A DNA stretch of 64,000 nucleotides from NCBI RefSeq assembly GCF_004337985.1, contig NW_021940920.1, positions 79,004 to 143,003 of the forward strand, in the 5' to 3' direction. The DNA comes from Pyricularia pennisetigena (taxonomy: Eukaryota > Ascomycota > Sordariomycetes > Magnaporthales > Pyriculariaceae). The notes beneath the pieces were generated by a model. That model worked only from the letters and a program-made list of their open reading frames with translations, was not told the DNA's origin and ran no database searches. The first letter of the stretch is position 1. Each line of letters starts with the position of its first letter. Position numbers and translations under genes: made by a program. Positions 1 through 11,312 of this stretch are shown piece by piece.

Positions 1-2860
1 AAAAAAAAAAAAAAAAAAAAGGAATCTATCTATCAGTCCAGTTTTCGCAAAATGCTTAAATCAATCATCCCAAAGCCGAAAGCACTTTAAAGAAAAGACC
101 TAGCAGACAGCTAAGGGTCTTGCTATTTTTATGCGGGGAGGTTTGCTTGAAAGATGATTCGCACCAAGGCCATCCCGTTGTCGGAGTCTAGGCCGTGGCA
201 CTGATTGGAATGGAAGAAGTTCAGTCGAAGCGGTGTGGGTGGGTAACGGTTAAAAAAAGAGGAACATGCGCGTGCTTTCTGGCCCCGCCGGGTACCCGCG
301 CGCGCACGCACAACCGAAAAAAAAGTACATGGTACAGTTTGCTGCAACAAGGCAAAGCAAGCAAGGTAAGGGCAGGGCAGGGCAGGGCGAAAAGAGAGCA
401 GGGCCAAGGAAGCGCAAAAAGGTTCTCGGTACCTAGTGAGCCCAACGAGGCCCGGCTCAATTAATAGCCACCTTGGCACGCGTGCGCCTGGAGGTCGGCG
501 GTTTTGCTTGCGAGATGAAGCGAACGAACGGTGGGCACGCCCCCCCTCCTTGCCCGCAGCGAATGAGGATCTTTAGGCTGCAAGCTGGTTAATTCACGGA
601 TGGGCTCCCCCGAACTGTGAGGCATTCAAGCGAGCGAGTTGGAAAGCGCCAAAAAAGGGAAGAAAAAAAAAAAAAAGAGAACAAATAAAGGGCTGTCTTC
701 CTTCTCCTCCTCTTCTGCCCCCCGCCTTGGTCGCGGCGCTAGAAAAGCTGCATTTGCATTTGCATGCACCGTGACGCCCGAGATGCACTACTACTTACTA
801 CGGGAGGTGGGAGGAGGGGTGGGGAAATTGGATTGGCGAGGAGGCAGCGGAGGCTTTTCGTTGTCGCAACCAACCAGCATTCAACTGTTTGTTTTCCCGA
901 TTGAAGGGGTGGGGTGGAGGGATTATGTGTGGGATTTTGCGAACAAAGGCGTATGTGTGTGTGGTGTGCTCGTCCGTTTGCATGTGGCGCGTGGGGGGAC
1001 CCCACGGAACGGGATGTTGTTATGTATGAGATGGTACAAAGCATGTAATTTGTGCGATGGGATTCGCTGGGGTAAAATCGAACTTGTCTTTTTTTTTTTT
1101 TTTTTTGTGTTAGTTTGCATTTGATGTGCCGCAATAGGTAGGTAGGGAGGAAATTTCCTTTTCAGTGATGGGTGGTAAATTCGGAGGGCATGCAAGAGGC
1201 CCTAGAGAGAGCGAAGCAAAATCATGACAGGGGTCGGATCCGGTACGTGGGGGTCACCATGCGATGATGGGTGGTTTGGTGTGACCACCCCCTTGGAGTC
1301 TTCGGCTTGCTTTCCGTGAATCGTCTTGGCGACTCGACTCGGGGTACGGAGTATTATTCTTTCACTCAGACACCTTTTTGGACTCGTGGAAGGCATCAAT
1401 GAATCCCTGTGATATAGGACCCTTGCAAATTGGTTTTGCATGCAATATTATATACACAAGACTCTCGTTGTCAACAAGGTGATGATCTACCCAATCGGTT
1501 TTCGGGCTTGCAAAGTTTTTGGCGGTGGAGTCTTGTATTAAATAACAATATTGAACGCCCCGGAGAGGTTGCTGAGAATATCGCACCCTCTGACTGACTG
1601 GCGAGCAGTATCTCGTCCTTGTAAGGTTTTTATTCCTATCCGTTTTCTTTTTTTTTTTTNNNNNNNNNNNNNNNNNNNNNNNNNNNNNNNNNNNNNNNNN
1701 NNNNNNNNNNNNNNNNNNNNNNNNNNNNNNNNNNNNNNNNNNNNNNNNNNNNNNNNNNNNNNNNNNNNNNNNNNNNNNNNNNNNNNNNNNNNNNNNNNNN
1801 NNNNNNNNNNNNNNNNNNNNNNNNNNNNNNNNNNNNNNNNNNNNNNNNNNNTCTCTCAGTCTCTCGTCCTCTTCTCTCTCTCCCATTGCTCCCTTTTCTA
1901 AACCCTTTTGCAATTGAGCTTGCTGTGCCAAAGTGTTTCGCCCTATTGGATATGAGAGACCCTTGGTGTCTGTCTCGTCTACAACCACCTGAGGTTCATA
2001 CGGTATACATAAATTATGCGATTATATCCAACCACCAACTTAGCTCTACTGGAAAACTACATGATTACAACGTCTACAACTCAAAAAGCGAATACCAATC
2101 AATGTAAACCCTGACCAGGTCAACAGTACCTGTAAAGCCACCTTGGGCTACATATTCAAACCTCTCCTCAAGAAGAGCACGCACTTTTCTTATCTACGGA
2201 GTAAAGTATCCATTGCGCATTGCCAAGCCTAGATGAGTGGCGCTGTGTATGCTGCTCCCCTGCAGAAGAAAGGTTCAAAGGCCAATACCACGAGTTGCAT
2301 GGAATGCAGGACTCGGAGAGGTGGCAGCAGCCCTGCATCTGTGTATAATTTATATGGGGGCTAGATCGGAATGCTTATCTTCATGTCCCACATTCCTGGG
2401 GTGCATGGTCAGGTATGTAAGTGAGCCCTTGGGCGCCTTCTCCGCCTCATAAGAACCCCCTCAACATAATAGACTTTGGCAACGTGTATGAAAAACCTGT
2501 GTACTCTGTTGGTGAATACACGCCCAACTGAACAAACACTTGTGTGACTCAAAAAGTCTACCATCATATCCGTCACACCTCACCATCCAGGAACAATATG
2601 TTTGGGAAAAAAAAAAAAAAAAAAAGCGACCCCCGAATCCGGCCCCCAGACCGGATCCGAGCGGCTGTTCTTTGTTCGTTGTGACATGCTCATCATCTCT
2701 TTGTCTCTTACCGCTCTGCTCGAACCAGCGATGAGACGTCCCGCAAAGATACTTGACCCAAGGAAAAGGCCCATCGAGAGCCAGCCTTGACGGCGTCTAA
2801 ACCACCATGGCCAACATCAAGCTCCCCACATGCTCGTGACTTGAGTAACTGTTGGCAGAA
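1..2860. other. Gene-free left flank with an assembly gap
   Basis: No reading frame here starts with ATG and looks like protein; the longer frames are low-complexity or read through homopolymers. The stretch holds A20 at 1-20, T18 at 1089-1106, an N gap at 1660-1851 and A19 at 2607-2625. The last several hundred bases are probably the promoter and 5' UTR of the WSC-domain gene starting at 2861. Confidence 0.6.
1660..1851. other. Assembly gap (Ns) at pyrimidine-rich DNA
   Basis: 192 unresolved bases. The left edge is a T run and the right edge is CT-rich (TCTCTCAGTCTCTCG), so the gap probably lies in a T/CT low-complexity tract that the assembly could not cross. Confidence 0.95.
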
Positions 2861-5082
2861 ATGCATGCACTCGCAGGCGTGCGGAAACGAAAAGGCCCGA
2901 GGCCTATCGATCTCGGCTACATCCTCCTGCTCCTTGCCTCACCCGCTCGGGGCGACCAAGGCCATTCAGAAGTGAGGGTGACGACGAGCATTATCGTGAC
3001 CCAGACCATCACGACGCACCTCGGAGCAAGGCCCACCCAGCCGCCAAACCATGCCGGCTATGGCCTCCAGGGCTGCTACAGAAGACCAGAAGGTGACGCA
3101 GACGTTGGACTCGAAGTCAAGATGCCGCTGAGCAACGCCGAAGCCGGTAGATTGACCACGAGTAAATGCCTCGAGGCGTGTATCAGGGCCAGCCTGGGGA
3201 GGGGAGCGGTGGATTCTTACGGCTTTGTAGCCCTCGGCGAGGGACGGTGAGTAGCCCAACCAAAAGCAGCTGTGGGTGGCCATATGATAAGAGAACTAAG
3301 CAAAGCTCGCTCGTCCTGCTGGATAGAGAATGTTACTGCGCCACGAAGCTATCCCCCGAAGTCCTGTCGGTCGGACCCGGAAACTGCTCCACTCCCTGCG
3401 CAGGGGACCATGACATTGCGTGCGGTGGCCTGGACCACATCTCGGTGTACTATCTTGTGGACTCAGCTGCGGCGGCACGCTACGCAACCCAGGGTCTGGG
3501 CACCGGCGACCCCGGAAGCCCCGCGTCCCTGGATAGTGGCAAGAATGGCGGGAAGGCCGCAGCCGTTGCGATGGGCTCCCTTGCCGGCTGTGCTACCTTT
3601 GGGTTGCTGGTATTTCTAGGATGCAAGCTCTACAGACGTCGCGGCGACCTCGCTTCTGGTCGGAGCCGCTCGCGGGTGGCCAAGGCAACGGAAGAGAAAG
3701 ACAAGCATGGGAATGGTGACGGAGTTCTGGTCATCAGTGCCCCCGAGTCCGACGAGACACGGCCCGGCCCGCAGAGGTCAAGACCTGGCCCTCCGCCGCC
3801 CCTGCCACCCTTGGCCGGCCTCGACAACCACAGCGGACAGCAAACCGGGAGACGGGGGGAGATTATGCGGGTGCAGTTCGTCCACAGCCCACACCCGAGA
3901 AGCGAGCAGGGCGCAACGGGAGGGAGCAGCGCCTACCAGCAGCCTTCCGCAGCGGTGCCGGCCTCTCCGCTCTCGCCTGCCGACGATGGACTGCGCCAGA
4001 GGCGGCGGTCGAGCAGCAAGCCCGTCGACTGGGCCCGGTTCGACGCCGTCATACCCAACGGCCAGTTCTCGCCCACTACGTCGCCGACCAAGGATCGCTT
4101 CCTCAGCGAAAGGCCGCGCCGTGCCTCGATGACCGTCTACTACAGCAACCACGGTACCGGGTCTGCAACGTACCCGTCCACTTCTTCCGAGTCTATCGGC
4201 GCAAACTCTGCCATGCACCCATCGAAAAGCCGCAGCAGCGTGGGCGGTGGCAACGAGGGTAGGGATGCCGCTCGCTCGCAGCCACAACGTCCAGACCAGA
4301 TCCGGGTCAGCGCGTGGTCAGCCTCGACAGCAGAGCCGAGCCCCCAATCCACCACGACGGTCGGCAGCAGCATCCTCGACGCGTCGCCCTCGTCACCATG
4401 CACAGCCAGGAGGCTCAACCCCGGCCAGATGACCGCGCCCGCACCCGCAGCCACGGGCGGGCTGGGCGACCGGGCTTGGAGCCGGCGACGGCTGAGCACG
4501 CCGTTCCTGCCACCGGGCGGTGGCAGTCCGACGTCGAGTCACAGCGGCGGCTCCTCGCGGAGGTCTAGCCTCGCCGACATTGTGGGGGACTACCACGGCG
4601 TCCGGGTCGGACGGGTGGAGCAGCAGCTGCAAGAGAAGAAGGATGAGGAGGAGAAGGAGGAACAGCAACAGCAGCAACAGCAGAAGCAGAGGGACGACCT
4701 AATGCCGTCGCCGTTGCACCTGATCAAGTGGAAGAAGAGCTTTGTCGACATGAGGCGGGCTGGCAGTGGTGCTTACGACGGCAACGACGATGTGGAGGAC
4801 TCGCCCGTCCTGCCCGTCTGGGATGCTGCGCGCACGACGCCCAAGGTCGAGGAGCTCTCGCCAAGGGAGTCGTCCAAGGGCAAGTTTGAAGACGAGGTGG
4901 CGGGGTCGCCGATGTCAATTCAAGTAACCAAGGGCTTTGGCAAGGGAGGGGGTGAGCAAGACAAGTCTCGGGGGGATGCAGGCAAGGCGGCGCCGGTGGC
5001 TGAAGAGCTGCTCATTTTGCCAGCGACCACGTATGATGGTGGGAGGGTTTTGGCTACTGCTAGGAACAAGAAGATGGTTTAG
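2861..5082 (+). CDS. WSC-domain single-pass membrane protein
   Basis: Predicted 713-residue cell-surface protein from two exons, 2861-3246 and 3327-5082. The 80-nt intron has donor GTGAGT, an ACTAAG branch-like site and acceptor TAG. Splicing joins the two halves of a WSC domain (about residues 69-175) and restores all eight cysteines: GCY, KCLEAC, ECYC, NCSTPC and ACGG. Residues 16-31 form an N-terminal hydrophobic stretch consistent with a signal peptide. One transmembrane segment lies at about 206-228, followed by RRR. The roughly 480-residue tail is rich in Ser, Pro and Arg with a short poly-Gln run, so it is probably cytoplasmic and disordered. WSC domains bind carbohydrate, and in yeast Wsc proteins this layout senses cell-wall stress upstream of Rho1; that role is inference here. 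The usual Ser/Thr-rich extracellular stalk is short, so it may not be a classic mechanosensor. The ATG at 2861 was chosen because the frame upstream offers only TTG. Confidence 0.88.
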
Positions 5083-5103
5083 GTTTTGGCGGCTTTGGTT
5101 TTT

Positions 5104-5144
<41 letters not shown>

Positions 5145-5818
5145 TTTTTTTTTCTTTTCTTTTTTGAGTAGTTTTGCGATGGATTTGGACACTTTTACCA
5201 GAAGTTGGAAAGGCTTGACAAATGTTTTGTGGTGTCTTTTGACACTTTAGACTACAGTAGCTTAAAGTCAAAACAATCGAGCAAGTGTAATATCGCTAAT
5301 TTGATCATTCTTCGCTCGGTCCTGTGCTACTTGCCAAGCGGCCTAGAAGCGTTGAACGAACAACACGTCGTCCAAAAGGATCACTAGACTAGGATGTAGT
5401 AGATATTTTCCTGAAACTTACTACTGTGCTTTTAATATCCAAGTTGGACTACAGTAGAAATTAGAGGTAAACCTCGGGCGACTGCAGTACACTGGGGACA
5501 ATTAGCTGAGCTTTTCACTCGTGTCACATGAGGGAGCATTGATTTGAAGCATGAATATTTATGGGTTAAGAAAGAGATACTATACAGTTGAATAGAATAA
5601 GATGTAATAGGAAGTCTAAAAGTGAATCATGTTGAAAACTGAGCAAAGAAAAGTCGTAGCAGGAGGCAACCATGTAAAACGCCTCGGGATATCAAAACTC
5701 ATAGAAGAAAAAAAAAAACTTGTAAATAACAGTCCAACTTGAAGAAGGGAAGAAGCAAGCAAAAAGCCAGAGACAAAGAAAAAAAAAGAGAGAGAGAGAG
5801 AGCAAAAAAGTAAACAGA
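5083..5818. other. Intergenic, convergent 3' regions
   Basis: Lies between the 3' ends of the WSC gene and the Rax1-like gene, so it should hold both terminators. It contains the CT/T tract at 5108-5153 and is otherwise AT-rich. The short phrase GACTACAGTAG occurs near 5250 and again near 5448. No gene seen. Confidence 0.6.
5108..5153. repeat. (CT)n microsatellite running into T18
   Basis: About 28 nt of CT dinucleotides followed by 18 T, starting 26 nt after the stop codon of the WSC gene, in its 3' UTR. Confidence 0.9.
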
Positions 5819-7404
5819 TCAAAAGAATCCACCACCAGGCACTGCGACAAAAATCAAAACCAGCAGACCTGAAGCAAGCAGAGCGGCCAGCATGGCCTGC
5901 ACGAAAATGGTATCCTGGATCTGCCTCAACGCGGGCTCCTGGATCCAGACCTCGCGGTCAAAGATCTTGCGGACAATGTTGCGCTTCTTGTACTTGACGA
6001 CCCAGGGCTCGTCCTCGTAGCTGTTGCTGCTGCCGAACGAGTCGAACGAGCCCTTGCTTAGGCGGACGCCGTCCTCCCCGACCACCTCGACGTCGCGCTC
6101 GTCCGTCTCGAACAGCTCCCACGGCCGCACGTGCCGGTGGTGCATGCCGTGGAGCACCACGCACATGCCCTTGTACGCCGCCACGAGCGTCGACACCCCG
6201 AGCATCCAGCCGATGGCGCCCAGGGCGCGGTAGCCGCGCCCGGCCGAGGACAGCGCCAGGATGATGGAGGCGGTCAGCCCCACGACGATCAGCGACACCC
6301 CCAGGGCGCGCGCGAAGAAGACCCGCGCCGGGTTGCCGTTGCAGATGCTCCAGCGGATGAAGTTGGGGTGCGCCTGGCGCCGGAGCGAGTGCTCCACCGT
6401 CCGCGCCACCGTCCGGAACGCGCTCGGGTGCGTCGTGTAGGCGAGTGCGTGCACGAGGACGTCGCGCTCGCGCGACGCGAGGTTGAGCTGCCGGGGTGAG
6501 TCCTCGACGATGTAGTTGGCGATGACGCGGTCGATCTCCTCGCGGAACGGCTGGATGGTGACTGCGTGGTGCATTATTTCAACGGTTAGCATCTTTGATA
6601 CTGATATATATAAAAGGCAGGCCACGCAGTTATATATCACAAGAGATACATCACAAGAGCCACAAACTTACAAGGCTGCTTTGCACCGGCCGCCGTGAAT
6701 GCCTCCTGGGCCTGGGCCTTGTAGTTGGTCGACTGCGAGCCGATGATGGTCGACTCGCCGTCGCCGGACTGGGAGGCGCCCCAGTCGGACTCGTTCCGCT
6801 CCGTGGCCGTGCCGGCGTTCTTGTCAAAGTCGGTGCCCTTGAACATCTTGGCGGCCACCTCGGGCTCCTTGCGCATCTTTTCCGTATGCTCCTTCTGGAG
6901 CTTTACCGTCAGCTCGTCCTCCTTGGCTTGCGTCCACTCCGGGGCTAGGGCCATGTCCGACGTCGAGGCGGCCTCGAAGCGCATCTTGTAGTCGCGCAGC
7001 CAGAGGAAGAACTGCAGGTTCTCGGCGGCACGCTCGACGTAGATGAGATAGTTCATAAAGTCACGAACGGTGCACGGCTGAAGAGTCGAGTTAGTTTTTG
7101 GTCTGTTCCCATTTTTTTCCTTAAATAAAAGGGCATGATATATAAGAAAAAAAAAAAGACAGCCGATGCTCCAAGCACTTACAGGACAGGTGCCCCCATC
7201 AATGATCTTGTCAAAGGAGAGAGCAGAGGGGATACCCCTGCTCATCCCCGACTGACCTGACTTTACCGAAGTCCCCGCCTTCTCATCGGTGCCCGACGAG
7301 CTGCCACTGTCGGTTGAGTTGGTCGTGGCACGGCTTGAAGGCCGCACCTCATCCGGCTTGGGGACGAACTCGGGACGACGGTAAGTAAGAGGAAGAAGAC
7401 CCAT
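5819..7404 (-). CDS. Rax1-like RGS-domain membrane protein
   Basis: 456-residue protein from exons 7404-7183, 7077-6672 and 6561-5819. The introns (105 and 110 nt) both have GTAAGT donors, with CTAAC branch sites near their 3' ends. The first intron is in frame and stop-free, so a single-frame reading would wrongly retain 35 residues. An RGS fold is split: its N-terminal half lies at about 62-115 (SFDKII, RDFMNYL, ENLQFFLWL) and its C-terminal half at about 211-285 (PFREEIDRVI, THPSAF), separated by a roughly 95-residue charged insert. Three hydrophobic segments follow at about 291-315, 321-346 and 429-451. An N-terminal RGS domain plus three C-terminal membrane spans is the Rax1 arrangement; yeast Rax1 (435 aa) marks bud sites with Rax2. 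RGS proteins normally speed GTP hydrolysis by G-alpha, but Rax1 types may not. A role in polarity or G-protein signalling is inferred. Confidence 0.83.
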
Positions 7405-8137
7405 GCTGGCGGTAGTGGTACGGCACGACCCTTTTCTGACAGACTATTTGGAGACTTGGACTTAAGACGGGATAAGATGGTATGTGGATGGTCTGCGGCA
7501 GAAAGTGTTATAACATGAACCAGATGTTTTACCAGAGTGAGTGACTAGCCGAGACTTTGTAGATAATGAGTAGGCAATATTGGGGGAGAGGGACCGTGAG
7601 AGGCATCATATAAGCTTATATATCATTGACCAAAACAACCACACAACCAAACTTGCAGCCCAACGTGGAGGCGAAAACCAAAACAAACGGGGTAAAAAAG
7701 GGGCAAAGTCAACCACACAAGCCACGCAACGACACAGACCAACTTGGCTTAGGGCTGGAACACAAGTAGAATATAGACTTGAGACCACCCACGAGCCGTA
7801 ACGGACCAATCGACGGGCGTGAATCCATACCAAAGTCGAGATTGAACCTGTTTTTTTCTCTCTCTCTCTTTCTCTTCCCTTTCTCCTCGACATGTTTTGG
7901 ATCAAAGCCTCGCCAAACCTGACTCCGTGAACACGCGTGAAGAGCCACTAGTTCCAGGGGCCGTCGTCTTTCGCGTGGCCTACTTGGGAAAATGGTGGCT
8001 TCCCTCGCTCTCACATCATTGGTCCATCTTCGATTTAGGCCAAAGGGCCGGGGCTGTTCGGTTCAAACGAGTGGATTTAAGTGCTTGCTGCTAAGTCTAG
8101 TCCATCGGCCGAGCCGGTTTGCCCTTTAGGGCGGGCT

Positions 8138-8140
<3 letters not shown>

Positions 8141-8171
<31 letters not shown>
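8141..8171. repeat. T31 homopolymer
   Basis: 31 consecutive T between GC-rich flanks (GGGCGGGCTCTC and GGCCCCCAAAA). No nearby gene explains it. Confidence 0.95.
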
Positions 8172-8172
<1 letters not shown>

Positions 8173-8330
8173 GCCCCCAAAAATTAGATAGACAAAGCTT
8201 AGGAAGGCCAATGATCCTTTTTTTGGTCCTTTGTTTTCTCCGCATCTACCCTCGGAACACCCATGAATCACGACCTAGTAAAATCCGCCAGTGCGCTTAG
8301 GTCTCTGTTTGCTCCTCCCGTATGCCGGTT

Positions 8331-8564
8331 TCACAAAGCAAATCTGGAAATGATGGGCTTTGAGTCACGAAACATAGGTCCGTCCGAGAGCTGAAAGTCC
8401 ATGTTCTGCAAAATCGGAATCCCGAGAATGTCTCTGCCTGCCACACGCCCTTTAGCGTCGCTCACTTCCGCAGGCTGGGTCGTCTCTTTGTGTGGAACAA
8501 AGAACAAGAAAGCCACTAGAACTAGCAATAAAAAACATGTTGGCCTTGTTTCCCTTGGTGTCAT
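8331..8564 (-). CDS. Doubtful small ORF with a signal-peptide-like start
   Basis: 77-codon frame starting at a true ATG at 8564. The first residues are MTPRETRPT, followed by a strongly hydrophobic run (CFLLLVLVAFLFFV) and a polar region, which is how a secretory signal or membrane anchor looks. After that the protein has few cysteines and no motif I recognise. Codon use shows no strong bias toward G or C at third positions. It may be a chance ORF; if real it would be a very small secreted or anchored protein. Confidence 0.2.
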   Translation of the reverse strand: MTPRETRPTCFLLLVLVAFLFFVPHKETTQPAEVSDAKGRVAGRDILGIPILQNMDFQLSDGPMFRDSKPIISRFAL

Positions 8565-9398
8565 ACTTGGCGCTTGCGGAAAGGGGAGACACGAGCCTTT
8601 GTTGTTTAAGCAAAGACATAACTGTACCCTCCCTTGCAAGAATACAGCGCTAAGCTTGTTTCGTGTATTTGATCTTCAGTGCTGGGAATGAGATTTCTTT
8701 AAGAAATAAAAAAGAAAAAAAGACGCATGTAGATCGTCGTTGATGACAATTTATTCTAGAAAGAAATCGGCGTGCTTTGGCCTCATAAGATCTTCGCGTC
8801 GCGGAAGCAAGTTATAGCTCCCATCATTATCATCATCCCGCAATCCCATGCACGCTTAAAACGGTTGATCGTCAAAAGCAAACTGTAGGGCGGGGAGGCG
8901 GGAGGCGGGATGTGAACAAACAAAAATGCCCGCCAAAACAATATTCCGCCGATGCTAATGCTATGTGATGTGACGAATACCACTGGAGAGCTGAACGGAG
9001 AAAACGGTCGTTCGGATGACCGGAACTCTCCAACGCGAGCCGACGGCCCTTAATTGTTCACACGCGTCTCCCCCCTCTCGCCCAATTGTTTGCCTCTATT
9101 GGCAGCTGAAGCCCCTGCCAGCAAATAGCCTGGCAGAGAGCCCCCTCTCGACCCTTCAGTTGAAGGGCTAGCCGCGACGTGGCTTAGTCCTGAGGTGCTA
9201 CCGGCTGCACACGTGCTCTAAAAAAGAAGCCTCTTTTCTGTGGATCGAAATCGTAACCTGCATTAGAACTAGGAAACAAATACCCACAGCAGACTAGCAG
9301 GGCCCGCCAAGCTTCAACGCACCAGCGGACCCAACAGCCGCGCCAGAGACCGGTGGCACTGTTCGATGCCACCTTCTGCCCCGAGCGTCTCGATCTGC

Positions 9399-11312
9399 TC
9401 ACTCGGTCGCGCCACTCAGCATGACCGGCTCGACCGGCCTCTGGTCCTCATCTTCCCTAGCGCCACTGATACTGCCACTGGTGCCCCTTTCCCTCATCCT
9501 CCTCGTGGCGCTCTCCTCAAAGCTACCCCTCCTGCCCCAGTTGCGCGGCTGCCTCTTGAGGAAGGCTCCAACGGCGCCCAGGTAGCCCTCATGCCTCAGG
9601 AAGTAGGCCTGCGACGCCCCTTTGCTCCAGAACTTGATGGCGTAGCTGAGCGTGTTCATGGTCTGCGGGTGGCCTCTGATGAAGGACCCGCCAAAGTATA
9701 TGGCCGACAGCTTGTGGATCTGCGACTGGAGGTACGCGATCTGCCCGATGTTGTTGCTGATGGCGTAGAGCAGCGACCGCGACATGTCGGCCGCCGAGAA
9801 GCCGCCGCCGTCCTCGGCCACATCCCCGTCTCCATTGGCGACGTCGTTGCCCTGTTTGGACCCCATCTCCGAAGACCCCGGTCCGCAGTCCTCCGCTGCC
9901 GACTCGGCCTGCCGCTTCATGCGAAAGACCTTGCCAAAGGATGACGCGATGGTGGAGCTCTTGAGCCCAATTTTGCCATAGTCCGTCCCGTAGATATCGC
10001 CCACCAGCATATCTACACGGGAGTTGTCCCCTTTGGAGGCAAGATCCAGCATCTCGTCAAAGGACCTCGCGCCCGTCAGCAGCGACAATAGGCCCCACAG
10101 GGTGCCGCCACCCAGGGAAGTGCCACCGACACGTTGGTACTTCCTGGGGCCCTCTACCTTCAGAAACGAAACTCCAGACCCGATATTGACCAGCAGGTAT
10201 GGGTATATCTCCCTTCCGTCGTCGTCGCACCCGGGTGTCGCAAAATGCATGGGATCGGTCTCCGAATATGTAAACACCTCTCTCGGGATCTCGTGGATGA
10301 AGAAATCCAGGCCGATGATCAGACACTCCATCTCGTCCTCACGCAGCACGTCAATCTCGCCTCCCAGTGCCTCGCGGATACGGTCGTAGTACTTGTAGGC
10401 GCCGCCGCCGGTCGCCATGACGCACAGCTTGTTAGGGACGGAGCCATTGAGGGGCTGTTGCTCATCGCGCAGGCGGCGCATGAAGGAGAAGCACTCCTCA
10501 ATTTTGTCCGTTTCGAAGCTCGTAAAGTTCAAGCGGCCTCCGGGATCCGTGGAATCGGCTTCGCGCGAGAAGTAGACTAGTTTGGCGAGGGATCCACCAA
10601 TCTATCATTCGGTGCGTCCATGGTGTTATTAGCCAAACATTGTTGAGCAATGTACAAGTAACTTTTGATCCGTTCTCTAGGGAGAAGGTTAAAGAAAGAA
10701 AGAAGAAGAAGAAGGAGAAAAGAAAAAAAAAAATTCACTTACGTCAATTGCAACATGGCTCACGACGGCCGTGTGGTTCGGGAGGCGAATATCCTGGGTC
10801 TGGTGGTGGTCCGGCGAACTGCGCCCAGTCAACAAGCCATTGCCGTTGCAATTCCCAGAGGGAGTCGCTGGGGTTTGTGAGCCGTCCACAATGAATGCGC
10901 CCTTGACGTTGATGCGCACGGCGCCAGGCCTGCTGATGGTGCTGTCGATCTCGGCCGTCGAAGTCGCAGTGCGGGGCCTCGTGATCTGGCGCGGAGGGAG
11001 AGTAGTCGTCGGGGGAGATGTGGCCGAGGGAGACATTGCTGCGCCATTGAGGGCCTCGCTGTCGGCGGCGTGTGATTCTAGATGATGTGCGATGTCGTGA
11101 CCGGAGCCGTAGTCGCTAGCATTATTCATAACCACCTCGTTACTTTTGCTGAGGCCGAGGCGGCTGCTACTCAGGGGCAAGGTTTCCCTGGTGAGACGAG
11201 AATGGGCTCCAGTCTCCAAACCTTGAGCTCCGCCCTCGGTAAAACATGGTAGCTCGGTGGGTGCGGCCTCGGCCGGAGCTCTGCTGCGGGAGCTGTGACT
11301 CGTTGGATCCAT
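9399..11312 (-). CDS. Pantothenate kinase (eukaryotic type II)
   Basis: 590-residue enzyme from exons 11312-10743 and 10601-9399 (141-nt intron, donor GTAAGT, phase 0). It phosphorylates pantothenate with ATP, the first and usually rate-limiting step of CoA synthesis in the cytosol. The intron cuts exactly inside the phosphate-binding signature: AIDIGGS reads across the junction at residues 188-194. Other family marks are the ATP-site TGGGAYKY (254-261), the catalytic-type Glu in DEMECL (about 282), NIGSGVSFLKV, GGTSLGGGTLWGL and the C-terminal YFGGSFIRGH. The catalytic domain occupies about 186-550. The first 185 residues are Ser/Thr/Pro-rich and look disordered; yeast Cab1 (367 aa) lacks this extension. 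The frame is open upstream of 11312 for about 50 codons but has no ATG, so 11312 is the likely start unless an upstream exon exists. Confidence 0.92.

Larger units (their letters stand above)
7405..9398. other. Intergenic: promoter of the Rax1-like gene and 3' side of pantothenate kinase
   Basis: A perfect 14-bp palindrome, ATATAAGCTTATAT, at 7608-7621 lies about 204 bp upstream of the Rax1-like ATG and could serve as a TATA element in either direction. A T31 tract lies at 8141-8171. A weak 77-codon ATG frame at 8331-8564 is listed separately. Nothing else is recognisable. Confidence 0.5.

Noticed and set aside
3778..4287. 169-codon minus-strand frame
   Set aside because: Shadow of the Ser/Pro-rich tail of the WSC-domain gene.
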